From positions 1 to 39,662 of the forward strand of contig JAOMTZ010000018.1 in assembly GCA_028356125.1 (NCBI GenBank): a DNA stretch of 39,662 nucleotides, in the 5' to 3' direction. Shown one piece after another: positions 15,461 to 24,385 of the stretch. A program made the translations under genes and the position numbers. The notes below the pieces were generated by a model. It saw only the letters and a program-made list of their open reading frames with translations. It searched no databases and was not told the DNA's origin. The DNA is from Candidatus Poseidoniaceae archaeon (GTDB lineage Archaea > Thermoplasmatota > Poseidoniia > Poseidoniales > Poseidoniaceae). How positions within the stretch are numbered: the first letter of the stretch is position 1; the number at the start of each line of letters is the position of its first letter.

Positions 15461-18400
15461 TCAAATGTCCAAGTCGTCCAATAGATCGGCTAGGGCCTGC
15501 GATGCCTGTGTCGGTGCTGGTTCTTGAACCATCGTCTGATTGAGTAGTGATGGAGCCGGTTCTGCATAGGTCTGAGTTTGAACCGGTTCTGGTTGAGCAT
15601 AAGCAGGTGCTGCTGCAGGTTGTGCATAAGATGGTTCAGGCGGTAAGTTAGCTAGGTATTGTTCACCATAGTATGACCATTGTTCCATGGTCCATCCCAC
15701 TGGTAATCCTGCTGCAGGAATCGGCGGTCCGCTGTTAGCCATTTCGGCCGGTGCTGTAGGAATCGGCTCTTGAGTTTGAGCAGGTGGAGAATCCCATCCA
15801 TAATCAGGCATTGATTTTGTTTCGATTATCTCGGAGTCACTTTCTCTTCCTCGTAGTAGAAGTAATGCAAGAAGAACAACCATTACAACTCCTAAAATTG
15901 AGACCGCTGCAGTTGTACTTGTCATCCCGAACAGACCTTCAGGAGGTTTCTCTTCTACTTCCACCACTACAGTTGCAGTATTCATTTTCCCATCATCATC
16001 GATTACAGTAAGGTTAACGAAGTATTTGCCAGGTGTGTTGAACTTGATTGTGTAATTTTCACCAAATCCATCTTGTGTTGCTCCCGCTGTATTTGGGTCA
16101 TCCCAGATAAATTCCAAACTGGCTCTGTCGGTAGGTGAGTCGGTTGAATCACTTCCACTGAATGTAATAGAGTCTCCTTCAGTGATTACGAAACCACCTT
16201 CAGGTACGAATATGCTTGCAGCAGGAGGACGGTTAACGATGGTGACATCGATTGAGAAGGTATCTGTTGCGTTATCATCATCCCACACATTAGCAGTAAT
16301 TGTACGGAGTCCGGGGGAGGTCCAAGCATACACCAGTTCGGGTCCTTCTACATCACAGTCATCGGTTGCGATTCCATTTTCATCGGAATCGATCGATACG
16401 ATAAGGTCCCAGCAATATCGTAGTTCGTCAGCATCAGCAACATCCGTTGCAAATGCGGTTAAGTTCAAGACTTCATCCTCGAATAATGCCTGTTGAGCAG
16501 GTAATGAATCTAGAACAGGTTCAATGTTGTTAACACGAACATAGCCCATCACTTCATCGCTTACTATTCCATCATTGTCTGTTACAAATGCTCTAATCGT
16601 GTGCAGGCCAGAGTCGCCCCATGCCGCATCAATTGTGGAATCCGGTCCTGATGTTGTAACCGTCCAGTTTTGGTCAAAGTCATCTGGGTACCAGGTGATG
16701 AGTAAACTCTCTTTGTCAGATAGTGTATCATCACCACTAATCTGCAGAGATGCAATCACGTCTTCGTTGATTGTCCAAGTACCATCTTCTGCAGGGATGT
16801 AGGGTATTCCATCTACGGTGAATAACATCTCGCCGATAGTTGGTGCTACATTCAGCACCTCATAGGTCAGTATATCTGAAACAGATGCGTTGTCATCATC
16901 TGTGACAACAACTTCAATTTGGTGAACTCCTTCTTCTTCAGGATTGAAAGTACAGTATGGTCCAAACAGTCCTTCATCACAAGCACTATCTGGCCATGTA
17001 ATTGTTACATGTTGGCCCATAGGTGACACTGTATCGATATCTCCACTATCTGTAGCGTTGAAGGTTATCGCTTCACCTGCATTGACAGCAGGAGTAACCG
17101 TTGATAGGTTAACATACGGGTCACGATTTAGAATTGTAGCATCCATTACCATCTCGACTTCATCAAGTTCATTATCAACTACGATTACCTTGACTTCCCA
17201 TTCACCATCGTCAGCCCATGCCCAACTTGTCCTACAGTTTGGTGCATCAATGAATTCGGTTCTGACACCATCTTGAATTTCGAAGAAGCACCCTACGCTT
17301 CCCCCGTCAACATCATATGAGCCAGAAGCGTCGATTGATACATTTTCAAATGTGTAGACATCGTCCAGTAAAACCATATTCGCTACAGGCATTCTTCCAA
17401 TGAAAACGTCTAGCGATGCACCATTGTTAGATCTGTTAGCATCTGCGGTTACTGTTTCATCAGGGTCAACCATGAATGAAAGAGTCTTGATTCCAACAGG
17501 AGTGTTACTTGGGACTGTCCAATTAACATCAACACGAGCTTCAGAATATGGAGATAGAGCAGGTAGGACTCCTCTAACAGTCGAACCATCAGGAGTAGTA
17601 ATTTCCATCTCGGTTGCAGGAGAGGTTAACACTCCTCTATTTTGCGCAGGTACTGAGAACTGCATCATGTCCCCCGGCAATGCATTGTAGCCACTAGCCT
17701 GTGAAAGAATCAATGAATCATTTCCGCGTGTGCGTGTGACAATCATAGAATCTGGTTTAGCAACTAAGTCTACTCCAACAACGTTCAGATCCATTACAAT
17801 AGTCGAGGCGCCAACTACCTTGTTAACAGGGTCCCAAATAATGACACCATTACTAGTCCAATCATCAGATGCGTTGGAGTGGTCACGACTTGACCCAACA
17901 TCGAAGGTTGGATTTACCTTCCCATCACTATCTGTAGTTAAACTCATTATTATGCCATCAATTTCGTAACGAAGTTGCAAATTCTTACCAACTTCATTTC
18001 CTCCATTAACTGTCATGTGACCTTCAACAGGAATGTCTGAATCTGGCAATGTAGCGATGTATTGTGGCGTTACATCGATAATTAGATTTCTAATACCTGG
18101 TGATGATGAAGCAACATTTCCTGATGAATCCACAGGCGTGTAAGTCTTTAATTTCCAATCGATTTGGAATCCAGCAGGGTTTACAATTCTGTACCAAGCG
18201 AATGTTCTAACCGCTGGACAGTACCATTCGAAACCGCCTGCTGAGCCGGTATTATTCCAATTGTTCACTTTGTATGAGTCTGAACATCCAGTGTATGCTA
18301 TCGACGACCCATCTTCAGTTGGACTCCCGTCTGCAGTTACTTGGTAAGTTGTGTTGTCGTCGACGAAAGGTGTGTCGAATGAGGTTGGGTCAAAGTAATC

Positions 18401-19012
18401 AGAAGAACCGGTGACATTGGTACCTGAGTCATAACCACTTGTCCACTGATCACCTTTCCGTAATGGGAAATCATACTTCTCTCGTGGTGGCTCGTATACA
18501 GTTGTGAATGTAATGTCAGCAAGGTTTTGACTCAAGAATCCGAGGTTATATGGTGCGAAATCAACACCTAGGAAGAACGCTGAATCCCATACAGATAAAT
18601 CTCTGGCTAGAAGAATATCTGTTCCTTCATAGTCAATATCTAATCGACCCGAAATACCCTCTAACGTGGCACCATTATTTCCGGAACTAAATTCACCTTC
18701 TATATCTACCTCGTAAACAAGAGTCTGAGTTCCTTGAATTGTTTCAAATCTGATATCAACAACTTCCATTGTTGTGTCGCCAGAAAGTGTGCTTATCGAT
18801 GCGGACACATTTGCAGATTGTATCAATCCAGCAACATCGAACAGGGTTTCATACACCCATTTGTCTCCGATTCTCCAATCGGGGACATCATGAACGCCCG
18901 GTACTTCTTCACCGGCGAATTTGGTTTCCTTAATTTCCAAATTATCAATCATTGATAGGGGCCCATATGCAGTCATCAAGACGAGAATAAAGATGGGAAT
19001 AGCCTGTCGCAT
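15461..19012 (-). CDS. Giant PKD-repeat surface protein, membrane-anchored, paralogue 2 of a tandem pair
   Basis: The protein has 1183 aa. A signal peptide (IPIFILVLMTAYGPLS) begins the protein. A unique N-terminal domain follows (WRIGDKWVYE, YDFPLRKGDQWTSGYDSG, FEWYCPAVRTFAW) and then a CARDB-like domain. A series of PKD/Ig-like repeats comes next, with YxWxDDG and acidic DSDENGIATDDCD loops that probably bind Ca2+. One TM helix lies at about 1033-1055. The cytosolic tail of about 128 residues contains GLPVGWTMEQWSYYGEQYL, a YAQP-rich stretch and an acidic end, LADLLDDLDI. It is homologous over its length to the protein encoded just upstream, so the pair is a tandem duplication. The function is probably cell-surface adhesion, scaffold or substrate binding (inference). 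A perfect stem-loop abuts the ATG at 19012. Confidence 0.75.
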   Translation of the reverse strand: MRQAIPIFILVLMTAYGPLSMIDNLEIKETKFAGEEVPGVHDVPDWRIGDKWVYETLFDVAGLIQSANVSASISTLSGDTTMEVVDIRFETIQGTQTLVYEVDIEGEFSSGNNGATLEGISGRLDIDYEGTDILLARDLSVWDSAFFLGVDFAPYNLGFLSQNLADITFTTVYEPPREKYDFPLRKGDQWTSGYDSGTNVTGSSDYFDPTSFDTPFVDDNTTYQVTADGSPTEDGSSIAYTGCSDSYKVNNWNNTGSAGGFEWYCPAVRTFAWYRIVNPAGFQIDWKLKTYTPVDSSGNVASSSPGIRNLIIDVTPQYIATLPDSDIPVEGHMTVNGGNEVGKNLQLRYEIDGIIMSLTTDSDGKVNPTFDVGSSRDHSNASDDWTSNGVIIWDPVNKVVGASTIVMDLNVVGVDLVAKPDSMIVTRTRGNDSLILSQASGYNALPGDMMQFSVPAQNRGVLTSPATEMEITTPDGSTVRGVLPALSPYSEARVDVNWTVPSNTPVGIKTLSFMVDPDETVTADANRSNNGASLDVFIGRMPVANMVLLDDVYTFENVSIDASGSYDVDGGSVGCFFEIQDGVRTEFIDAPNCRTSWAWADDGEWEVKVIVVDNELDEVEMVMDATILNRDPYVNLSTVTPAVNAGEAITFNATDSGDIDTVSPMGQHVTITWPDSACDEGLFGPYCTFNPEEEGVHQIEVVVTDDDNASVSDILTYEVLNVAPTIGEMLFTVDGIPYIPAEDGTWTINEDVIASLQISGDDTLSDKESLLITWYPDDFDQNWTVTTSGPDSTIDAAWGDSGLHTIRAFVTDNDGIVSDEVMGYVRVNNIEPVLDSLPAQQALFEDEVLNLTAFATDVADADELRYCWDLIVSIDSDENGIATDDCDVEGPELVYAWTSPGLRTITANVWDDDNATDTFSIDVTIVNRPPAASIFVPEGGFVITEGDSITFSGSDSTDSPTDRASLEFIWDDPNTAGATQDGFGENYTIKFNTPGKYFVNLTVIDDDGKMNTATVVVEVEEKPPEGLFGMTSTTAAVSILGVVMVVLLALLLLRGRESDSEIIETKSMPDYGWDSPPAQTQEPIPTAPAEMANSGPPIPAAGLPVGWTMEQWSYYGEQYLANLPPEPSYAQPAAAPAYAQPEPVQTQTYAEPAPSLLNQTMVQEPAPTQASQALADLLDDLDI

Positions 19013-19031
19013 GGATATACGTAGTATATCC
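19013..19031. promoter_or_regulatory. Perfect 8-bp inverted repeat abutting the start of the 1183-aa gene
   Basis: GGATATAC and GTATATCC flank a 3-nt centre and fill nearly all of the 20-bp gap between the tandem surface-protein genes. The last stem base touches the ATG at 19012. It may be an operator or a translational or decay hairpin giving different expression of the two paralogues. Confidence 0.5.
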
Positions 19032-19032
19032 G

Positions 19033-22000
19033 TTACTCTTTATTCTGTTCGTTGCCGGTTTCTTGCATCTCAAGGTACTGATGACCGTAATGTTGCCACT
19101 GTTCTTCTGTCCAATCAGGAGGCAATCCTCCCTCCGGAATTGGTGGAGAATCAAGCAATTGATCAATTTCTTGAGCGAAAGTCTCAGAACTTCCAAACAG
19201 GCCCATGTCAGGGGCTTCCATAGGTGCTTCAATCATTGGAATATCGTCATCATCCCAAACCGATTTGCGTTTCCTTTGACCTTTTTTCAGGAAAATTACT
19301 AGCCCTGATATTACAAGCGCAATCATGACTAACTGAATGAAAGGATTTGCTTCATCCCCCGTTAGGGATTCAATGACTTCTTCGAATGCAGTTCGATCGG
19401 GTGAGTCCACTTCAATGACTGTACTCTTACTACTTGGTTTGAGTATTTCTTCATCCCATGCAATAGCCTTCACCGTGAACTTCCCTGCTCTAGGGAATTC
19501 GTATTGGACTACAGACCCAACTAAATCTGCATCATTGTCAACAATTCCATCACCGTCACTGTCCACGGAACAATCTACATCCCAGACCACTGTTAGGTAT
19601 TCTCTATCAATACTGGAATCAATAGTCATAGAAGCGTCAAGAGTTACCACTTCACCAGCTATTGCAGTACTAGGAACCTTCATTCTGATAATTGGTGGTA
19701 GATTCAATACAGTAACAGAAGCGGTTGAAGAGTTTCTTGCTCCATCATCGTCAGTAGCATGGAATACAATATTGTAAGTTCCAGCATTTTGCCATGACCA
19801 AGTAAGGTTTGTTCCTTCGACATCACAGTCATCGTCCGCTGAACCAATACCGTCTGTATCAGAACCTGGGTCGACATCCCAACAAATGATTAGTGAATCT
19901 ATGTCTGATGATGTGTCCCATGCTGCACCTGAAAGGCTAATGCTTTGGCCTTCTGCAACAGGCATCACTTCTGGTAATGGTTCGATTTGTGGTTCCAAGT
20001 TTTGAACATCAATCCAGCGTTCAACCCAGCCACTATCTTCGCCCTCGGAATCAATAGCTTTGACCAGAATTGTCTGCATGCCAGATTCACTCCAAACAGC
20101 AGGGATTCTCGATTCCCTTCCGTCTGTATCTACTCCAAAAGACCATTCATATCGTAACTCTTCAAGGTCATCGATGGAATCCTCAGCTCGTGCAGATAGT
20201 TCAACAGACTGATCTTCTTGAATATGCCAAGTCATTTGGCCTGTGGCATCAATCAGGTTGCCATATTCATCCCACATAGTTACAGCTACGTCATGTGGGG
20301 CGATATTCGTGAACTCGATATCTATCGTGGAATATGTTTGATTTCCATCATCATCAGTTCCAACGGCTGTGAATGTTTGCAGTCCTTCTTCCCATGCAGT
20401 AGTTGTGCATACTCTCGTATAGTATCCTTCATCGCATTTGGCATTGGGCCAATGTATGTCGACAAGGCCAGGCCATGCGTCTTCTGAGTCGGTGTCATTA
20501 GCAAATACATACAGAGTTACAGGGTGTTCTACTTTCACCTGGCTTCTCTGCGATTGAATAGAAACGCTTGGAGCACGGTTGTAAATTTCAACTTCAAGAA
20601 TCTCCTCAGTAGAGTCGCCTTCTTCATCATTGACAGTCACAAGAATAGAATAAATCCCATCATCCACCCATGTCCAGTTGATGTAACATCCACTTCGCAT
20701 CACTCTTTGGTGAGCCATTGAATATGATCCATCATCGAATTCAATATCGAACATACACCAAACATCTCCGCCATCTTCATCGAAACTAGAAGATGCATCG
20801 ATCAGTATTTTTTCGTTAGTCCAAGCACTCTGATTGCTTGCAACATATGTAGGTGCACTACCAATGAAGATAGGTACAACTCCAATGTCGTTGGATTGGT
20901 CTGCATCATTCGGGTTAGAGAGTTGACGGTCAACTTCCCAAACTACGGTTTGATTATCGATACTAGCATTGGAATCAATACTCCATTCAATCTCAAAGAG
21001 ATACTGCTCGTATAGTTCGAGTGCAGGTAGCGTTTCGACTACTTCGTAGCCATCAGGGAATGTGATATGTGTAGTAGTTGCAATACTGGTGGTAATTCCT
21101 CGGTTGTAAACTGGTAATTGGATAGTTAAGTTGTCACCTGGCAATACATTGTATCCCGAAATAGAGTTCAAAGTAGTAACTTCACCGCTACGATTACGAA
21201 GAATACTAACTCTTTCTAAAGCAGCAACTAAGTCCAGACCGACTATGTTTTCATCTAGAGTAATTGTCGATACTCCATACATCCCACCACTAGATGCAAC
21301 GATGCCATGGCTTGCCCAATCAACAGTCGTAGCGGAAGTGTCAGTAGCTTCCCCTACTGAGATAATAGCCCACGCACTTCCATTGGATGAAGTTACAGCA
21401 CTGGTGGTGAACCCATTTGCCTCATGTCTGATTTCAACATCTAGTCCTGATTGAGGATTACCTGCCGAATCAGTAATGTTAGCCCACACTTCAATTGGGG
21501 TATTCAGAGCGGTTATTTGAGTTGAAAGTTCTACATCGAGGTTCATGTTTCGATATCCCGGGTTGGTATTTGCAGTAACTCCTGATGACGCAACAGGCAG
21601 ATATTGCTTCAGTCTAAAATCAATTACTAATCCTATATCTTCTTGAGTGTTAGACCAAGCAAAATTCCTTACTTCTGGGCAGAACCATTCGTAGGATGTT
21701 TCAGTTCCATTGTCATCATAAGATGTCAGTTCATAGGAAGCATTACATCCACCATATCCTATTTGTTCTCCAAGATCATTAATCGGTTTGCCAGTATCTG
21801 TGATTTCCCAATTCGTGTGATTAGCACCACTTGTTGGTTGAGGGAAAGGCGTGATGTAATCTGAAGAGCCTGACCATGCGGTTGATGAAACATAGGAAGT
21901 GTTCCAGGTCTCTCCTATTCTGAGTGGGAAATCATAATTTTCACTCATCGGGTCATATGTGGTACTGATTGTAATATCTGCAACTTGTTGAGTGAGTGAT

Positions 22001-22449
22001 GATATTCCATAAGGAACATAGCGGACATTTAGTGATAAATCGGAAGATAATTTTGCTAAGTCTGAAACTCTACGCACTTCATCGACTTGATATTGGATGT
22101 ACAAGTTGCCAGTATAGGATTCAAGGGCAACTCCACCTTTGTCAAAATCTGCTTTTGATGAGGTCAGGTAAACCAATGTCGAAATCCCATCAATGTCAAC
22201 TTCGGTAACAGAATCAACAGTTGTAGTGGCATCACCCGTGATTGTCCCAACTACTGCGTCTACTCCAGCGTCCTGAATTAGAACAGTTGGGTCGAAATAA
22301 CCAGAGTAAATCCACTTGTCTCCAACACGCCATGTGACCACGTCTGAAACACCTGGGTCTTCGCTTCCAATGCCTCCTGCACTAACTTGCGGGAAGACCA
22401 CAAGGGACGAAAGCAGAAGGATGAGAGCCATCCCTACTTCTCGGCGCAT
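19033..22449 (-). CDS. Giant PKD-repeat surface protein, membrane-anchored, paralogue 1 of a tandem pair
   Basis: The protein has 1138 aa. The signal peptide is MALILLLSSLVVFPQVSAG. The N-terminal domain shares landmarks with the downstream paralogue: WRVGDKWIYS, YDFPLRIGETWNTSY, YEWFCPEVRNFAW and LKQYLPVASSG. Several PKD/Ig-like domains follow, with DSDGDGIVDNDAD-type calcium-binding loops. A TM helix lies at about 1034-1055, then a basic stop-transfer KKGQRKRK. The 80-residue cytosolic tail carries LPPDWTEEQWQHYGHQYL, the same motif as in the paralogue. The protein is therefore a type I surface protein with a conserved cytosolic signal. It heads the three-gene SepF operon, and a TATA element lies 28 nt before the ATG. 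Similarity between the paralogues is clear in the N-terminal domain and weaker in the repeats, so the duplication is not recent. Confidence 0.75.
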   Translation of the reverse strand: MRREVGMALILLLSSLVVFPQVSAGGIGSEDPGVSDVVTWRVGDKWIYSGYFDPTVLIQDAGVDAVVGTITGDATTTVDSVTEVDIDGISTLVYLTSSKADFDKGGVALESYTGNLYIQYQVDEVRRVSDLAKLSSDLSLNVRYVPYGISSLTQQVADITISTTYDPMSENYDFPLRIGETWNTSYVSSTAWSGSSDYITPFPQPTSGANHTNWEITDTGKPINDLGEQIGYGGCNASYELTSYDDNGTETSYEWFCPEVRNFAWSNTQEDIGLVIDFRLKQYLPVASSGVTANTNPGYRNMNLDVELSTQITALNTPIEVWANITDSAGNPQSGLDVEIRHEANGFTTSAVTSSNGSAWAIISVGEATDTSATTVDWASHGIVASSGGMYGVSTITLDENIVGLDLVAALERVSILRNRSGEVTTLNSISGYNVLPGDNLTIQLPVYNRGITTSIATTTHITFPDGYEVVETLPALELYEQYLFEIEWSIDSNASIDNQTVVWEVDRQLSNPNDADQSNDIGVVPIFIGSAPTYVASNQSAWTNEKILIDASSSFDEDGGDVWCMFDIEFDDGSYSMAHQRVMRSGCYINWTWVDDGIYSILVTVNDEEGDSTEEILEVEIYNRAPSVSIQSQRSQVKVEHPVTLYVFANDTDSEDAWPGLVDIHWPNAKCDEGYYTRVCTTTAWEEGLQTFTAVGTDDDGNQTYSTIDIEFTNIAPHDVAVTMWDEYGNLIDATGQMTWHIQEDQSVELSARAEDSIDDLEELRYEWSFGVDTDGRESRIPAVWSESGMQTILVKAIDSEGEDSGWVERWIDVQNLEPQIEPLPEVMPVAEGQSISLSGAAWDTSSDIDSLIICWDVDPGSDTDGIGSADDDCDVEGTNLTWSWQNAGTYNIVFHATDDDGARNSSTASVTVLNLPPIIRMKVPSTAIAGEVVTLDASMTIDSSIDREYLTVVWDVDCSVDSDGDGIVDNDADLVGSVVQYEFPRAGKFTVKAIAWDEEILKPSSKSTVIEVDSPDRTAFEEVIESLTGDEANPFIQLVMIALVISGLVIFLKKGQRKRKSVWDDDDIPMIEAPMEAPDMGLFGSSETFAQEIDQLLDSPPIPEGGLPPDWTEEQWQHYGHQYLEMQETGNEQNKE

Positions 22450-22597
22450 GATTGGATTATGTCAATGGCGGATAGATATAGATGAGGGCGACTCGAGTTT
22501 TCCAAAACTTCGAGAAAAGTAACAGTAAAACGGTCATTCAGCCCTTAAATGCCATAATAGGGAATACACTCATGACAAATGCCAAACTCGGCCAAAC
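22450..22597. other. Divergent promoter region of the surface-protein operon and the DHH-cysDNC operon
   Basis: This is the longest non-coding stretch in the window (148 bp). It contains the TATA box for the minus operon. On the plus strand, AT-rich TTAAAT (22545-22550) and ATAATA (about 22554-22559) are weak candidates for the DHH gene promoter; they would give a leader of roughly 15-30 nt. No tRNA or other RNA gene was recognised. Confidence 0.4.
22473..22480 (-). promoter_or_regulatory. TATA box of the surface-protein/SepF operon
   Basis: The minus strand reads TATATCTA. Its centre lies about 28 nt before the ATG at 22449, which suggests a leaderless or very short-leader mRNA. Confidence 0.55.
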
Positions 22598-23470
22598 ATG
22601 CGCTGGTTTGCCTTCAATGGCGATGCCGATGGAATCTGTTCAATGGTTCAATGGGGGCTAGTGCATGGCTTGGAAGGAAATACGGTTACAGGTGTCAAGA
22701 GAGATATCGAATTACTTAGTAAGATCGCTCCTGAATCTGGAGACGAAATTATTTGCATGGATATTTCACTTGCTAGGAATCATTCCAGAGCGAGAGAATT
22801 ATGTGAACGAGGCTTCAAGATTACTTGGTTTGATCATCACCTGGCCGGTGAGCCAATAGATGGATTAGATGCACATATCGATACATCCTCAAATGTATGT
22901 ACTGCTAAAATTGTTGAGAGTTTTTTGAGAGTAAAATCTGACTGGGCTCAAGTGGCACTACACGGCGACGGCCTCTCGGTTCACTCTACGAAACCCGAAT
23001 TTACCGAGTTGGGAGAACTTCTGAACTACAATGGATACGGTGCGGATTTGGAGGATTTGCACTTCCACCCTGATGTGTTGATGCGCCTTTGCTTAGAATC
23101 TAAGACACCTGAGAATTTTTTGCAGACTCCTGCATTTGAAACATTGAAGAAAGGTTTTGCTGATGATATGAAAAATGTGGAATCCATAAACGAAGTCGAT
23201 GGTATCTATCTCTTGCCCAATGAAGCATGGGCTCGGAGAGTAGTTGGTGTAATGGCCCACAGAATCAATTCAACAGGGCCTGGTCCTCACGTTATTGCAA
23301 TCGATAAAGGCCATACTTTGCAAGTTTCACTTCGTGGAAATGAAGGGATTGGAGAAATATGTTCAATGTTCGGTGGCGGAGGCCGTGCAACAGCTGGTGG
23401 CATCGATGCGCTCCCGAAGGAAGAAATAACAGCCTTGATGAATGAAGTCAACTCCCGTAGGTCTGCTTGA
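22598..23470 (+). CDS. DHH/DHHA1-family phosphoesterase
   Basis: The protein has 290 aa. It has FNGDADGI (Asp9 and Asp11, metal ligands), Asp55 in CMDISL and the name motif DHH at 79-81 in WFDHH. The C-terminal DHHA1 signature GGGGRATAGG binds the substrate. The family includes RecJ-like nucleases, pyrophosphatases, oligoribonucleases and pAp or cyclic dinucleotide phosphatases. The gene lies just before cysD and cysNC, whose APS kinase produces PAPS. Use of PAPS yields pAp, which DHH phosphatases of the NrnA type degrade, so a pAp phosphatase role is an attractive inference. A generic nano-RNase or other phosphoesterase remains possible. The stop codon lies within the ribosome-binding site of cysD. 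Confidence 0.82.
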   Translation: MRWFAFNGDADGICSMVQWGLVHGLEGNTVTGVKRDIELLSKIAPESGDEIICMDISLARNHSRARELCERGFKITWFDHHLAGEPIDGLDAHIDTSSNVCTAKIVESFLRVKSDWAQVALHGDGLSVHSTKPEFTELGELLNYNGYGADLEDLHFHPDVLMRLCLESKTPENFLQTPAFETLKKGFADDMKNVESINEVDGIYLLPNEAWARRVVGVMAHRINSTGPGPHVIAIDKGHTLQVSLRGNEGIGEICSMFGGGGRATAGGIDALPKEEITALMNEVNSRRSA

Positions 23471-23474
23471 GGTG
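23469..23474 (+). promoter_or_regulatory. Shine-Dalgarno site that sets the cysD start
   Basis: GAGGTG overlaps the DHH stop codon and lies 5 nt before the ATG at 23480. It favours this ATG over the in-frame TTG at 23477. It is one of the few clear SD sites in the window and fits translation of a downstream operon gene. Confidence 0.6.
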
Positions 23475-23479
23475 CTTTG

Positions 23480-24385
23480 ATGCAAGATAGAATGACCCAT
23501 CTTCAACGATTGGAAGCCGAGGCTATCCACATCATGAGAGAGGTTGTTGCAGAAGCAGAAAACCCGGTTATGCTCTATTCTATTGGAAAAGATTCATCGG
23601 TTATGCTCCATATTGCCATGAAAGCATTCTACCCAGCCAAGCCGCCATTTCCAATAATGCATATTGATACGATGTGGAAGTTCTCTGAGATGATTGAATT
23701 CAGAGAAAAGATGGCCGAAGACCTTGGCCTAGACCTGATAGTTCACATCAATCCAGAAGGGCAAGAGATGGGGATGAACCCATTCATCCATGGCTCATCA
23801 GTTCACACTGATACTATGAAGACTCAAGGGCTGAAACAGGCACTTGATGCTCATGGATTCGATGTGGCATTTGGTGGAGCACGAAGAGATGAAGAGAAAT
23901 CTAGGGCCAAAGAAAGGATATTTTCATTCCGAAATGAAAGTCACCACTGGGACCCAAAACGCCAACGCCCAGAACTATGGAATCTTTACAATTCACGAAA
24001 GAACAATGGAGAATCAATTCGAGTATTCCCACTTTCAAACTGGACAGAGTTAGACATCTGGCAGTACATACATTTGGAAAACATCCCAATCGTACCATTG
24101 TATCTAGCGAAGCCTAGATCTGTAGTCGAAAGAGATGGTGTTTTGATATTGGTTGATGACGATCGTCTTCCTTTGAAAGAAGGCGAAGAGCCGATGATGA
24201 AGACAGTTCGTTTCAGGACACTGGGCTGCTATCCGCTTACAGGCGCTGTCGAATCAGAAGCAGACACTTTACCTGACATCATTCAAGAGATGCTACTTAC
24301 TACTACTTCAGAACGTCAAGGCCGAGTAATCGATTTCGATAGTTCAGCATCGATGGAGAAGAAAAAACAAGAGGGGTATTTCTGA
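23480..24385 (+). CDS. cysD: Sulfate adenylyltransferase small subunit (ATP sulfurylase), CysD
   Basis: The protein has 301 aa. The PP-loop [11 protein letters not shown] near the N-terminus binds ATP. Conserved CysD segments follow: [45 protein letters not shown] and [15 protein letters not shown]. The C-terminal [14 protein letters not shown] is the standard ending. With CysN the enzyme makes APS from sulfate and ATP. Length is typical of the family. The ATG at 23480 is selected by an SD site. The stop overlaps the cysNC start by one base (TGATG), so expression is coupled. No APS or PAPS reductase or sulfite reductase lies in the window. Its use for reductive assimilation versus sulfation is therefore open. 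Confidence 0.96.
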   Translation: MQDRMTHLQRLEAEAIHIMREVVAEAENPVMLYSIGKDSSVMLHIAMKAFYPAKPPFPIMHIDTMWKFSEMIEFREKMAEDLGLDLIVHINPEGQEMGMNPFIHGSSVHTDTMKTQGLKQALDAHGFDVAFGGARRDEEKSRAKERIFSFRNESHHWDPKRQRPELWNLYNSRKNNGESIRVFPLSNWTELDIWQYIHLENIPIVPLYLAKPRSVVERDGVLILVDDDRLPLKEGEEPMMKTVRFRTLGCYPLTGAVESEADTLPDIIQEMLLTTTSERQGRVIDFDSSASMEKKKQEGYF

